A model generated the notes under the pieces. That model was not told the DNA's origin, searched no databases, and saw only the letters and a list, made by a program, of their open reading frames with translations. A stretch of 64,000 bases of DNA, taken from Scatomorpha stercorigallinarum (lineage in GTDB: Bacteria > Bacillota > Clostridia > Oscillospirales > Oscillospiraceae). The position numbers and the translations under genes were made by a program. Of this stretch, positions 8,366 through 15,986 are shown one piece after another (positions within the stretch are counted from its first letter, which is position 1; every line of letters starts with the position of its first letter). The DNA lies in the NCBI GenBank assembly GCA_944387865.1, contig CALXGN010000008.1, positions 20,890 through 84,889 of the forward strand. Reading direction: 5' to 3'.

Positions 8366-9040
8366 ATGGTAAAGATCGCCCCGTCCATACTTTCCGCTGA
8401 TTTTGGCCGGCTCGCCGCCGAGGTCGAGGAGGCAAAGGCCGCCGGCGCCGATTATATACACGTAGACGTGATGGACGGGCTTTTTGTGCCCAACATCTCC
8501 ATCGGCATCCCCGTCGTCAAAAGCCTGCGCGCGGAAACGGACATGTTCCTTGACGTACACCTGATGATCGACCGCCCGCACCGCTATGTGGGCGCGTTCT
8601 GCGACGCGGGGGCCGACCTTGTCTGCTTCCACGCGGAGGCCGACGAGCCGCAGGATATACTCGCGGCCATAGAGGAGGTCAGGGGCCGGGGGAAGAAATG
8701 CGCCCTGGCCATCAAGCCGCTGACGCCGGCCACCGTGCTGCTGCCCTATATCAGCGAGCTGGACATGGCGCTGGTGATGACGGTGGAGCCCGGCTTCGGC
8801 GGGCAGAGCTTCATGTCCGCCCAGCTGCCCAAGATACGCGGGCTGCGCGCGCTTGTCGAGCAGATGAACCCGGCGTGCGAGATAGAGGTGGACGGAGGCA
8901 TAGACCCGTCCACGGCCCCGCTGGTGGTGGACGCCGGGGCCAATGTGCTCGTCGCCGGCAGCGCCGTGTTCGGCAGGGGCGACAGGGCGGAGGCTGTGCG
9001 CGAGCTGCGCATGGCGGCGGACGTGAAGGCAGATCTTTGA
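8366..9040 (+). CDS. rpe: Ribulose-phosphate 3-epimerase
   Basis: TIM-barrel epimerase that interconverts ribulose-5-phosphate and xylulose-5-phosphate in the pentose phosphate pathway. Visible signatures are IAPSILSADFGRL at the start, HVDVMDGLFVPNISIG with catalytic Asp and metal ligands, LDVHLMI, VMTVEPGFGGQSF, and EVDGGI with the second catalytic Asp. The length of 224 aa is normal. The start ATG at 8366 follows AGGAGG by 5 bases; the longer frame from 8297 has no family homology. recR follows after 16 bases, probably in the same transcript. Confidence 0.95.
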   Translation: MVKIAPSILSADFGRLAAEVEEAKAAGADYIHVDVMDGLFVPNISIGIPVVKSLRAETDMFLDVHLMIDRPHRYVGAFCDAGADLVCFHAEADEPQDILAAIEEVRGRGKKCALAIKPLTPATVLLPYISELDMALVMTVEPGFGGQSFMSAQLPKIRGLRALVEQMNPACEIEVDGGIDPSTAPLVVDAGANVLVAGSAVFGRGDRAEAVRELRMAADVKADL

Positions 9041-9056
9041 GACAGAGGTAGACGAG

Positions 9057-9656
9057 ATGTCATTTTTTCCCGCAGCGCTGGAGACGCTGATAGAAAAGTT
9101 CGCAATGCTCCCCGGGATAGGCCGCAAGAGCGCACAGCGCCTGGCCTTTTTCGTGCTCTCACTGCCGGAGGGGGAGGCGGAGAGCTTTGCTGCCGCCATA
9201 TTGGACGCGCGCGGCAGCGTACACTGCTGCTCCGTGTGCCAGAATCTGACGGATTCGGACGTCTGCCCCATCTGTTCCAGCGACAGGCGCGACAGGGGCG
9301 TCATCTGCGTGGTGGCGGAGCCGCGGGACGTGGCCTCCTTTGAGCGCGGCAGGGAGTACAACGGCGTCTATCACGTGCTGCACGGCGTGCTCTCGCCCAT
9401 GAACCACGTGGGCCCGGACGACCTGCGCATCTCCGAGCTGGTCTCGCGCGTGGCCGCCGGCGGGGTGGAGGAGGTCATCATGGCCCTCAACCCGGACACG
9501 GAGGGGGAGACGACCTCCATGTACATCTCCCGCCTGCTCAAGCCCTTCGGCGTCAAAGTGACGCGCCTGGCCTACGGCATCCCCGTGGGCTCCAACCTGG
9601 AATTTGCGGACGACGCCACGCTCAGCCGCGCGCTGGAAGGGCGCGTGGAGATGTAG
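9057..9656 (+). CDS. recR: Recombination mediator RecR
   Basis: 199-residue RecR, which with RecF/RecO loads RecA at single-stranded gaps. In order: a helix-hairpin-helix (LPGIGRKSAQRLAFFVL), a four-cysteine zinc finger (CCSVCQNLTDSDVCPIC), a Toprim domain with EVIMALNPDTEGETT, and the C-terminal RLAYGIPVGSNLEFADDATLSRAL. All expected elements and a normal length are present. In many Bacillota recR follows dnaX and an EbfC-family gene, which are absent here. Confidence 0.96.
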   Translation: MSFFPAALETLIEKFAMLPGIGRKSAQRLAFFVLSLPEGEAESFAAAILDARGSVHCCSVCQNLTDSDVCPICSSDRRDRGVICVVAEPRDVASFERGREYNGVYHVLHGVLSPMNHVGPDDLRISELVSRVAAGGVEEVIMALNPDTEGETTSMYISRLLKPFGVKVTRLAYGIPVGSNLEFADDATLSRALEGRVEM

Positions 9657-9679
9657 GCATATTTTCTGTCCTCAGCGGT

Positions 9680-9685
9680 TATAAT
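9680..9685 (+). promoter_or_regulatory. Probable -10 element for the RNase J gene
   Basis: TATAAT lies 50 bases upstream of the RNase J start in the short recR-rnjA gap. There is no clear -35 element, so the assignment rests on the -10 alone. Confidence 0.4.
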
Positions 9686-9734
9686 GCAGGATAACCGTCG
9701 TACATACATAAAGAACTGAGATAAGGAGTACTAT

Positions 9735-11393
9735 ATGGCAAAACTGAAGATCATCCCGCTCGGCGGCCTCGGTGAGATCGGCAAGAACCTCACCGTGTAC
9801 GAATACGGGCAGGACATCGTCATCGTTGACTGCGGCCTCGGTTTCCCCGACGAGGAGCTCTACGGCGTCGATGTCGTCATCCCGGACGTCACCTACCTGC
9901 GGCAGAACGCCGACCGCATAAGGGGCATGGTGATAACCCACGGCCACGAGGACCACATCGGGGCCATACCTTATGTCCTGAGGGAGCTCGACATACCTAT
10001 TTACGCGACGCAGCTCACCGCGGGCATAATCGAGCTCAAGCTCGAGGAATTTGACCTGCTGTACAACACGCAGATATTCACCAAGAAGGCGGGGGATAAA
10101 TTCCGCCTCGGCTGCTTTGAGATCGAGTTCATCCACGTCAACCACTCCATAGCGGACTCCGTCGCCCTCGCCATCAGGACGCCTGTGGGCACCGTTATCC
10201 ACATGGGCGACTTCAAGATCGACCTCACGCCCATCCAGGGCGAGATGATAGACCTCGTGCGCCTGGGCCAGCTGGGCCGCCAGGGCGTGCTCGCATTGCT
10301 CTCCGACTCCACGAACGTGGAGCGGCCGGGCCACTCGGATTCCGAGCGCATGGTGGCCGCCAAGTTCGACGAGCTCTTCAAGGACTGCGACAAGCGCATA
10401 ATCGTCACGACCTTCGCATCTAACGTGCAGCGCATGCAGCAGATCGTCAACAGCGCCGCCAAGTATAAGCGCAAAGTGGCCGTCACCGGGCGCAGCATGG
10501 AGAACATGATGAAGGTCGCCATGACGCTCGGCTATCTCGACGTGCCGGACGGCGTGCTCATGGACCTGACGCAGATAAAGAGCCAGCCCAAGGAGCGGAC
10601 GGTCATCCTCTCCACCGGCAGCCAGGGCGAAAATATGTCCGCGCTCTACCGGATGGCTTTCAACGAGCACAAGCAGATAAATATCGACGCCGGCGACCGC
10701 GTCATCATCTCCGCCTCGGCTATCCCCGGCAACGAGACGACCATCTCGCGCGTCATCGACGAGCTCTTCCACAAGTGCGCGGAGGTCATATACGACCGCC
10801 GGCTGGGGCTGCACGTCTCCGGCCACGCCTGCCAGGAGGAGCAGAAGATGATACTCGCCCTGGTGAAGCCGAAATTCTTCATCCCCATCCACGGCGAGTA
10901 CCGCATGCTCTGCAAGCACCGCGACCTGGCCTATATGATGGGCGTGGAAAAGAACAACGTCGTCATCGCCGAGAACGGCTCCGTCATCGAGCTAAGCCGC
11001 AAGAGCATCAAGCTGGCCGAAAACGGCGTGCAGGCCGGGCGCGTGCTGGTGGACGGCGCGGGCGTGGGCGACGTGGGCAGCGTGGTGCTGCGCGACCGCA
11101 AGCACCTGGCCGAGGACGGCGTCATCGTGGTGGCCCTCACGCTCTCCGACGAGGACCGCTCGCTGCTCGCCGGGCCGGAGATCGTCACGCGCGGCTTTGT
11201 CTATGAGCGGGAGGCCGACGCCCTCATCGACGAGATGAAGCGCGTCGTGCACGAGAGCCTGGCAAGCTGCCGGCACCAGCGCATCTCGGACTACCAGGCC
11301 ATCAAGAACAAGATCCGCACCAACCTCACGGGCTATCTCTACAAGGCCACGCGCCGCAGCCCGATGATACTGCCGGTGATAAACGAGGTCTGA
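9735..11393 (+). CDS. rnjA: Ribonuclease J
   Basis: 552-residue metallo-beta-lactamase/beta-CASP ribonuclease with 5'-3' exo- and endonuclease activity in RNA decay and maturation. The zinc motif HGHEDHIGAIP is at ~75, with further metal residues in NHSIADS and HMGDFKID. The beta-CASP region has TTFASNVQR, STGSQGE and VSGHACQEEQKMILALVKPKFFIPIHGEYRML, which is diagnostic for RNase J. A C-terminal domain follows. The ribosome site AAGGAG lies 8 bases before ATG. An M19 dipeptidase follows 12 bases later. Confidence 0.96.
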   Translation: MAKLKIIPLGGLGEIGKNLTVYEYGQDIVIVDCGLGFPDEELYGVDVVIPDVTYLRQNADRIRGMVITHGHEDHIGAIPYVLRELDIPIYATQLTAGIIELKLEEFDLLYNTQIFTKKAGDKFRLGCFEIEFIHVNHSIADSVALAIRTPVGTVIHMGDFKIDLTPIQGEMIDLVRLGQLGRQGVLALLSDSTNVERPGHSDSERMVAAKFDELFKDCDKRIIVTTFASNVQRMQQIVNSAAKYKRKVAVTGRSMENMMKVAMTLGYLDVPDGVLMDLTQIKSQPKERTVILSTGSQGENMSALYRMAFNEHKQINIDAGDRVIISASAIPGNETTISRVIDELFHKCAEVIYDRRLGLHVSGHACQEEQKMILALVKPKFFIPIHGEYRMLCKHRDLAYMMGVEKNNVVIAENGSVIELSRKSIKLAENGVQAGRVLVDGAGVGDVGSVVLRDRKHLAEDGVIVVALTLSDEDRSLLAGPEIVTRGFVYEREADALIDEMKRVVHESLASCRHQRISDYQAIKNKIRTNLTGYLYKATRRSPMILPVINEV

Positions 11394-11405
11394 CGGGAGG
11401 AAACG

Positions 11406-12314
11406 TTGGGCATACCCTATTTTGACGCGCACTGCGACACGCTCAGCGTGCTGCACAGCCGCGGGGCCGAATGGTCGCTGGGTGCCAACGCCGCGCAGGT
11501 GGATATCGACCGCCTGTCGGCATATTCCCCGGCGGCGCAGGTGTTCGCCATCTGGGGCGGGCACTATGAGGAAAAGCTCGCGCTGCTGCGCCGCGGCCTG
11601 GCGCGCGACGGCCGGGCCGTCCTCTGCCGCACGGCGGAGGAGGTGCGCAAGGCGAATGCCGCCGGCAAAGTGGCCGCCCTGCTCTCCGTGGAGGGTGCGG
11701 AAATACTCGGCTGCTCCATAGAACGGATGCGCGAAGCGCGCGAGCGGGACGGGCTGGCGATGATAAACCTCTGCTGGAACAGCGACAACGCCCTGTGCGG
11801 GGCGGCGATGGACAGCGGGAGCGGCCTGACTGACGCCGGGAGGGCGTTCGTGCGCGCGGCGCAGGACGCCGGCGTGGCGGTGGACCTCTCGCACGCCTCG
11901 GAGCGCACGTTCTGGGACGTGCTGGAAACGGCGCAAAAACCCGTGATCGCCAGCCACTCGAACGCGGCTGCGCTTTCAAGCGAATTCCCGCGCAACCTGA
12001 CCGATGAGCAGTTCGCCGCGCTGGTGAAGTGCGGCGGCGGGGCCGGGCTCAACCTCTGCGCCGGCTTCATCGGCCTGGGGCGGGACATTGGCGCCTGCTG
12101 CGCGCACATCGAACATTTCCTCGCCCTGGGCGGGGAAAAGAGCCTGTTCCTGGGCACGGACTTCGACGGCATCGCCGCCGTGCCGCGCGGCCTCTATGGC
12201 GTACAGGACATGTGGAAGCTCTATGAGGCGCTGCTGGAGCGCGGGCACAGCGAGGAGCTCGTGCAGGATATTTTTTACGGTGATCTCCTGAGGATACTGG
12301 GGAGGACGGCATGA
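11406..12314 (+). CDS. Membrane dipeptidase (peptidase M19 family)
   Basis: 302-residue M19 (renal dipeptidase) homologue, a zinc dipeptidase of the amidohydrolase fold that cleaves dipeptides, often those with D-residues. The HxD metal pair is in FDAHCDTLSVL at the N-terminus, the bridging Glu in SVEGAEIL, and further His ligands in DLSHASERTF and IASHSNA, with FLGTDFDGI near the end. The start TTG at 11406 follows GGGAGGAAACG. The stop overlaps the next gene by 4 bases (ATGA). There is no signal peptide, so it is cytoplasmic as in most bacterial members. Confidence 0.88.
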   Translation: MGIPYFDAHCDTLSVLHSRGAEWSLGANAAQVDIDRLSAYSPAAQVFAIWGGHYEEKLALLRRGLARDGRAVLCRTAEEVRKANAAGKVAALLSVEGAEILGCSIERMREARERDGLAMINLCWNSDNALCGAAMDSGSGLTDAGRAFVRAAQDAGVAVDLSHASERTFWDVLETAQKPVIASHSNAAALSSEFPRNLTDEQFAALVKCGGGAGLNLCAGFIGLGRDIGACCAHIEHFLALGGEKSLFLGTDFDGIAAVPRGLYGVQDMWKLYEALLERGHSEELVQDIFYGDLLRILGRTA

Positions 12315-12643
12315 ACATACAGATATTTGGCCGCAACAAGTGTTTCGATACAAAAAAAGCCGAGCGCTATTTCAAAGAGCGGCGGATAAAATACCAGCTC
12401 ATCGACCTGCCGCGCTTCGGCATGAGCCGCCGGGAGCTGGAGAGCGTCCGGGCGGCGGTGGGGCTCGACGCCCTGATAGACGAAAAGGCCCCGGATTGCG
12501 ACCTGATTAAATACATGGCATCGGACGCCGACCGGTTCGAGCGCCTGCTTGAATACCCGGACAATATCCGCACGCCGGTGGTGCGTAACGGCCGCCAGGC
12601 CACTGTGGGCTTTCAGCCGGAGGTCTGGAAATCCTGGGAGTGA
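12311..12643 (+). CDS. ArsC/Spx-family thioredoxin-fold protein
   Basis: 110-residue ArsC-superfamily protein. IQIFGRNKCFDTKKAERYFKERRIKYQLIDL is the thioredoxin-like start with a single conserved Cys at position 11; the Spx CXXC motif is absent. RTPVVRNGRQATVGFQPEVW fits the family's C-terminal half. Members are annotated as arsenate reductase or transcription-associated proteins, and this one has no ars neighbours, so arsenate reduction is doubtful. It overlaps the dipeptidase by 4 bases. Confidence 0.8.
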   Translation: MNIQIFGRNKCFDTKKAERYFKERRIKYQLIDLPRFGMSRRELESVRAAVGLDALIDEKAPDCDLIKYMASDADRFERLLEYPDNIRTPVVRNGRQATVGFQPEVWKSWE

Positions 12644-12680
12644 GCGGAACAAAACGCTTTATTTTCCCGTGCGGATATGC

Positions 12681-12686
12681 TATACT
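12681..12686 (+). promoter_or_regulatory. Probable -10 element for the asp23-nusB operon
   Basis: TATACT stands 30 bases before the Asp23-family start, in an AT-richer gap. The -35 match (TTTATT with 17-base spacing) is poor. Confidence 0.4.
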
Positions 12687-12716
12687 GTATTGCCACAACG
12701 CAAAGGAGGGCTCATT

Positions 12717-13079
12717 ATGGGCGAGAACTACATCACCTGCCAGGCCGAAAAGGGCAGCATCAACATATCTGAGGACGTGCTCCTCTCCATGGTGCGCGCT
12801 GTGATCAACGAGATCGACGGCGTGGCCTCCATCGTCAACAACGCCGGCACCGAGCTGGCCGAGCTGCTGGGCATCAAGTCCGCCTCCAAGGGCGTGAAGG
12901 TGCAGATCAACGACGGCGTCATCACCGTGGACGCCATCATCATGGTGCGCTACGGCTGCAACGTCGTCAGCGTGGCCAGGGAAGTGCAGGACAAGGTGAC
13001 CTCCGCCGTCGAGTCCATGACCGGCATGGGCAGCCCGGTGGTGAATGTCCACGTTTCCGGCGTGGCTTTTGACAAATGA
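12717..13079 (+). CDS. Asp23/Gls24-family envelope stress protein
   Basis: 120-residue Asp23/Gls24 protein (YqhY type). It begins with GSINISEDVLLSMVRAVINEIDGVASI and has the family repeat in GVKVQINDGVITVDAIIMVRYGCNVVSVAREVQDKVTSAVESMTG, ending VVNVHVSGVAFDK. Members attach to the membrane or respond to envelope stress; YqhY is linked to regulation of acetyl-CoA carboxylase. The start is the ATG at 12717 behind AAAGGAGG. The stop overlaps nusB by 4 bases, the usual yqhY-nusB arrangement. Confidence 0.92.
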   Translation: MGENYITCQAEKGSINISEDVLLSMVRAVINEIDGVASIVNNAGTELAELLGIKSASKGVKVQINDGVITVDAIIMVRYGCNVVSVAREVQDKVTSAVESMTGMGSPVVNVHVSGVAFDK

Positions 13080-13531
13080 CCAGGACAAAGGCGCGCGAGC
13101 TGGCCGTAAGGCTCATTTACGCCCAGGGGGCGTCGGACGAGGACGCCGGAGAGGTCCTCGACGGATTCTTCGATGAAGAGCACTTTGCCTCCCTGGCCGG
13201 GGAGGACGAGCTCTTTGCCTCTGCGCCGGACGAAGCGCAGAGGGCGTACATACAGCGCCTGGTCTCCGCCTGCGCGGAGCACCGGGACGAGCTGGACAAC
13301 ATCATCGCCCGCTATTCCGAGGGCTGGCGGCCGGAGCGCATCTCGCGCACGGCGGCTGCCCTGCTTCGCTGCGCCCTGGCGGAGATCGCGTTCCTCAAGG
13401 ACGAGGACGTGACGCCCGCCGTGGCCATCAACGAGGCTGTGGAGCTTGCAAAGTCCTATGAGGAGCCGGAAACGGTGGCCTTTATCAACGGCGTGCTGGG
13501 CGGATATATGCGCGGCGAGGGCGCGAAGTGA
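13076..13531 (+). CDS. nusB: Transcription antitermination factor NusB
   Basis: 151-residue all-helical NusB, which binds boxA RNA with NusE (S10) for rRNA antitermination. The N-terminus TRTKARELAVRLIYAQ, the middle WRPERISRTAAALLRCALAEIAFL and the end VAINEAVELAKSYEEPETVAFINGVLGGY match the family over its whole length. It is translationally coupled to asp23 (ATGA) and to xseA (GTGA). Confidence 0.95.
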   Translation: MTRTKARELAVRLIYAQGASDEDAGEVLDGFFDEEHFASLAGEDELFASAPDEAQRAYIQRLVSACAEHRDELDNIIARYSEGWRPERISRTAAALLRCALAEIAFLKDEDVTPAVAINEAVELAKSYEEPETVAFINGVLGGYMRGEGAK

Positions 13532-14766
13532 ACCGCGCCGAGCCCGTAAGCGTATCGGAGCTCAACGCGCACATCAAGCTACTGGTGGACTCCGACCCCG
13601 CGCTCGGCTCTGTGGCCGTGCGCGGGGAGCTTTCAAATTATAAGATATACCCCTCCGGCCACCACTATTTCACGCTGAAGGACCAGGATTCGAGCCTGCG
13701 CTGCGTGATGTTCCGCAGCTCGGCGTCCCGCCTGCGCTTCCGGCCGGAGAACGGCATGTCCGCAACGGCCATCGGGCGCGTTTCCGTCTATCCGCGCGAC
13801 GGGGCCTACCAGCTCTACTGCGACGAGCTGCTGCCCGGCGGCGCGGGCGACCTGCAGGCGGCTTTCGAGGAACTGAAGGCAAAGCTGGAGCGCGAAGGGC
13901 TGTTTGACAGGGCGCACAAAAAGCCCATACCGCGCTATCCTGAGCGCGTGGCGGTCGTCACCAGCGAAGCGGGAGCGGCCGTGCACGACATCATCCGCGT
14001 GCTGCGCAAGCGCTGGCCGCTGGCCAAGGTCCTGCTGCTGCCAGTGCGCGTACAGGGTGTGGAGGCCCCGCCGGAGATCGCGGGGGCCATACGCTACGCC
14101 AGCCGGCACGGCCTGGCCGATGTGCTCATCGCCGGGCGCGGCGGCGGCTCCATGGAGGACCTCTGGGCCTTCAACGACGAGCGCGTGGCGCGGGCCATCT
14201 ATGACTGCGAGATACCGGTGATATCCGCCGTGGGGCACGAGCCGGACGTGACGATAGCCGACTACGTGGCCGACCTGCGGGCGGCTACGCCCTCGAACGC
14301 CGCGGAGCTGGCCGCGCCGGACAGCGCCGAGCTGCGCGAGGCCATCGCCTCCGCCGGGGCGCGGCTCTATCAGGCGGTGATGAAGCAGATAAAGTCTCGG
14401 CGGACGGCGCTGGACGACCTCGCCTCCCGGCGCGTGATGCAGAGCCCCACCGGCTTCATCGACCAGCGGCGGCTGGAGCTGGACTCCGTGCGCCTGCGTT
14501 TGGACGCGGCGGCAGAGCGCAGGATCTCCGCTTCCCGCGCGCAGTATGCCGCCCTGGCGGCCAAGCTCGACGCCATGAGCCCGCTGAAGGTGCTGGGGCG
14601 GGGATATTCGATAGCCCTCAACGGCGAGGGAAGGGCCCTGCGCGGCGCTTCCGAGCTCGCGGCGGGCGACAAGATACGCCTGCTCCTCGCGCGGGGAGAG
14701 GCAGAATGCACAGTGGACAGCGTCAAAGGAGACACAGATGGCACAGAAAAAGCAGCAGAGCTTTGA
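13528..14766 (+). CDS. xseA: Exodeoxyribonuclease VII large subunit
   Basis: 412-residue XseA, catalytic subunit of ExoVII. It carries an N-terminal OB fold (VAVRGELSNYKIYPSGHHYFTLKD), and a catalytic domain with VVTSEAGAAVHDIIRVLRKRWP, IAGRGGGSMEDLWAFNDE, ISAVGHEPDVTIADYVADLRAATPSNAAEL, followed by a coiled coil. Start GTG at 13528 overlaps nusB. Its 3' end overlaps xseB by 29 bases. Confidence 0.96.
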   Translation: MNRAEPVSVSELNAHIKLLVDSDPALGSVAVRGELSNYKIYPSGHHYFTLKDQDSSLRCVMFRSSASRLRFRPENGMSATAIGRVSVYPRDGAYQLYCDELLPGGAGDLQAAFEELKAKLEREGLFDRAHKKPIPRYPERVAVVTSEAGAAVHDIIRVLRKRWPLAKVLLLPVRVQGVEAPPEIAGAIRYASRHGLADVLIAGRGGGSMEDLWAFNDERVARAIYDCEIPVISAVGHEPDVTIADYVADLRAATPSNAAELAAPDSAELREAIASAGARLYQAVMKQIKSRRTALDDLASRRVMQSPTGFIDQRRLELDSVRLRLDAAAERRISASRAQYAALAAKLDAMSPLKVLGRGYSIALNGEGRALRGASELAAGDKIRLLLARGEAECTVDSVKGDTDGTEKAAEL

Positions 14767-14977
14767 GAGCAGCCTTGAGCGGCTGGGCGAGATCGTACGC
14801 ACGCTGGAAAAGGGCGACGCGCCGCTGGCCGATTCGCTCAAACTCTTTGAAGAGGGGGCCGGGCTGGTCGCAAGCTGCACGAAGGCCCTGGACGAGGCCG
14901 AGCAGCGCGTGGTGAAACTGCGCAAAGGGCCGGACGGGGAGCCGCAGGAGCTGCCCTTCGAGGAGGGGGAAAAATGA
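14738..14977 (+). CDS. xseB: Exodeoxyribonuclease VII small subunit
   Basis: 79-residue XseB, the helical partner that coats the XseA coiled coil. SFESSLERLGEIVRTLEKGDAPLADSLKLFEEGAGLV and CTKALDEAEQRVVKL are the family pattern. It lies inside the usual xseA-xseB-ispA order, overlapping both neighbours. Confidence 0.95.
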   Translation: MAQKKQQSFESSLERLGEIVRTLEKGDAPLADSLKLFEEGAGLVASCTKALDEAEQRVVKLRKGPDGEPQELPFEEGEK

Positions 14978-15852
14978 CCTACGACGAGCGCTACAAGTCA
15001 TATCTGGCTATCATCGAACCGGCGCTGAAGAAGTATTTCGGCGCGCGGCGCGGCTTTGAGTTCGACGGGTTGCTGGACGCCATGGACTACAGCCTGACGG
15101 CCGGCGGCAAGCGCATACGCCCGGTGCTGGTGCTGGAATTTGCGCGCCTGAACGGCCTGGAGCCGGAAAAGGCCCTGCCCGCGGCCTGCGCGGTGGAGAT
15201 GCTGCACACCTATTCGCTGATACACGACGACCTGCCCTGTATGGACAACGACGACCTGCGCCGCGGCAAGCCCACCAACCACAAGGTGTTTGGCGAGAGC
15301 ACGGCCGTGCTGGCGGGGGATGCGCTGCAGGCGGAGGCCTTCGGAGCCATACTGCGCTCGGCGCTGCCTGTTGAGGCCCGCGCCAGATGCGCGGAGATCC
15401 TCGCCGGGGCGGCGGGGGTGGACGGCATCTGCGGCGGGCAGTTCATGGACCTTTCAGCCGAGGGCCACGCCCTTTCCGCCGAGGAGCTGAGCGCGCTCCA
15501 GGGCCGCAAGACGGGCGCGCTGCTCTCCGCCGCCTGCATGTTGGGCGCTGCGGCGGCAGGGGCGGATGAACCTGCCGTTGACCTCGCTTCGCAATACGGC
15601 GCGCAGCTTGGCGCCGCGTTCCAGATACGCGACGACATGCTCGACGTGCTGAGTACCGTCGGCGAGCTCGGTAAGCCCATTGGCAGCGACAAGCGCGAGG
15701 GAAAGACGACATTCATGAGCCTCTACGGCGAGGAGCGCTGCGCGCGCATGGTCGAAAAGATCACCGCCCAGGCCTGCGCCACAGTCGCGGGCATGGACAC
15801 CGACGGCTTCCTCACGGCGCTGGCTAAGAAAATGGCGTCCCGGCGGGGGTAA
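14974..15852 (+). CDS. ispA: Polyprenyl (farnesyl/geranyl) diphosphate synthase
   Basis: 292-residue short-chain trans-prenyl transferase making farnesyl diphosphate from IPP and DMAPP. GGKRIRPVLVL, the first aspartate-rich motif in SLIHDDLPCMDNDDLRRGKPTNH and the second in QIRDDMLDVLS are all present, as is KTGALL. The two residues between the Asp pairs of the first motif (LPCM) fit FPP synthases. It overlaps xseB by 4 bases. A terminator and new promoter region separate it from dxs, though the two genes serve the same pathway. Confidence 0.95.
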   Translation: MTYDERYKSYLAIIEPALKKYFGARRGFEFDGLLDAMDYSLTAGGKRIRPVLVLEFARLNGLEPEKALPAACAVEMLHTYSLIHDDLPCMDNDDLRRGKPTNHKVFGESTAVLAGDALQAEAFGAILRSALPVEARARCAEILAGAAGVDGICGGQFMDLSAEGHALSAEELSALQGRKTGALLSAACMLGAAAAGADEPAVDLASQYGAQLGAAFQIRDDMLDVLSTVGELGKPIGSDKREGKTTFMSLYGEERCARMVEKITAQACATVAGMDTDGFLTALAKKMASRRG

Positions 15853-15879
15853 AAAAGCATCCAATGAATATATTCAAAT

Positions 15880-15914
15880 ATCGCCCTGCTATATTGAAAT
15901 AGCGGGCGATTTTT
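15880..15914 (+). terminator. Terminator-like hairpin between ispA and dxs
   Basis: ATCGCCCTGCTA pairs with TAGCGGGCGAT (one bulged base) and is followed by TTTT. The surrounding 135 bases are AT-rich compared with the flanking genes. Confidence 0.65.
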
Positions 15915-15986
15915 GTTATATTAATAGTGAGATATTTTCGACTGAACACGTTGATCGTAAAAGAGAGCACTAAAGAGGTCATATTT

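Noticed and set aside
12311..12643. Arsenate reductase or Spx
   Set aside because: No ars genes nearby, only one conserved Cys and no CXXC, so only the family-level name is given.
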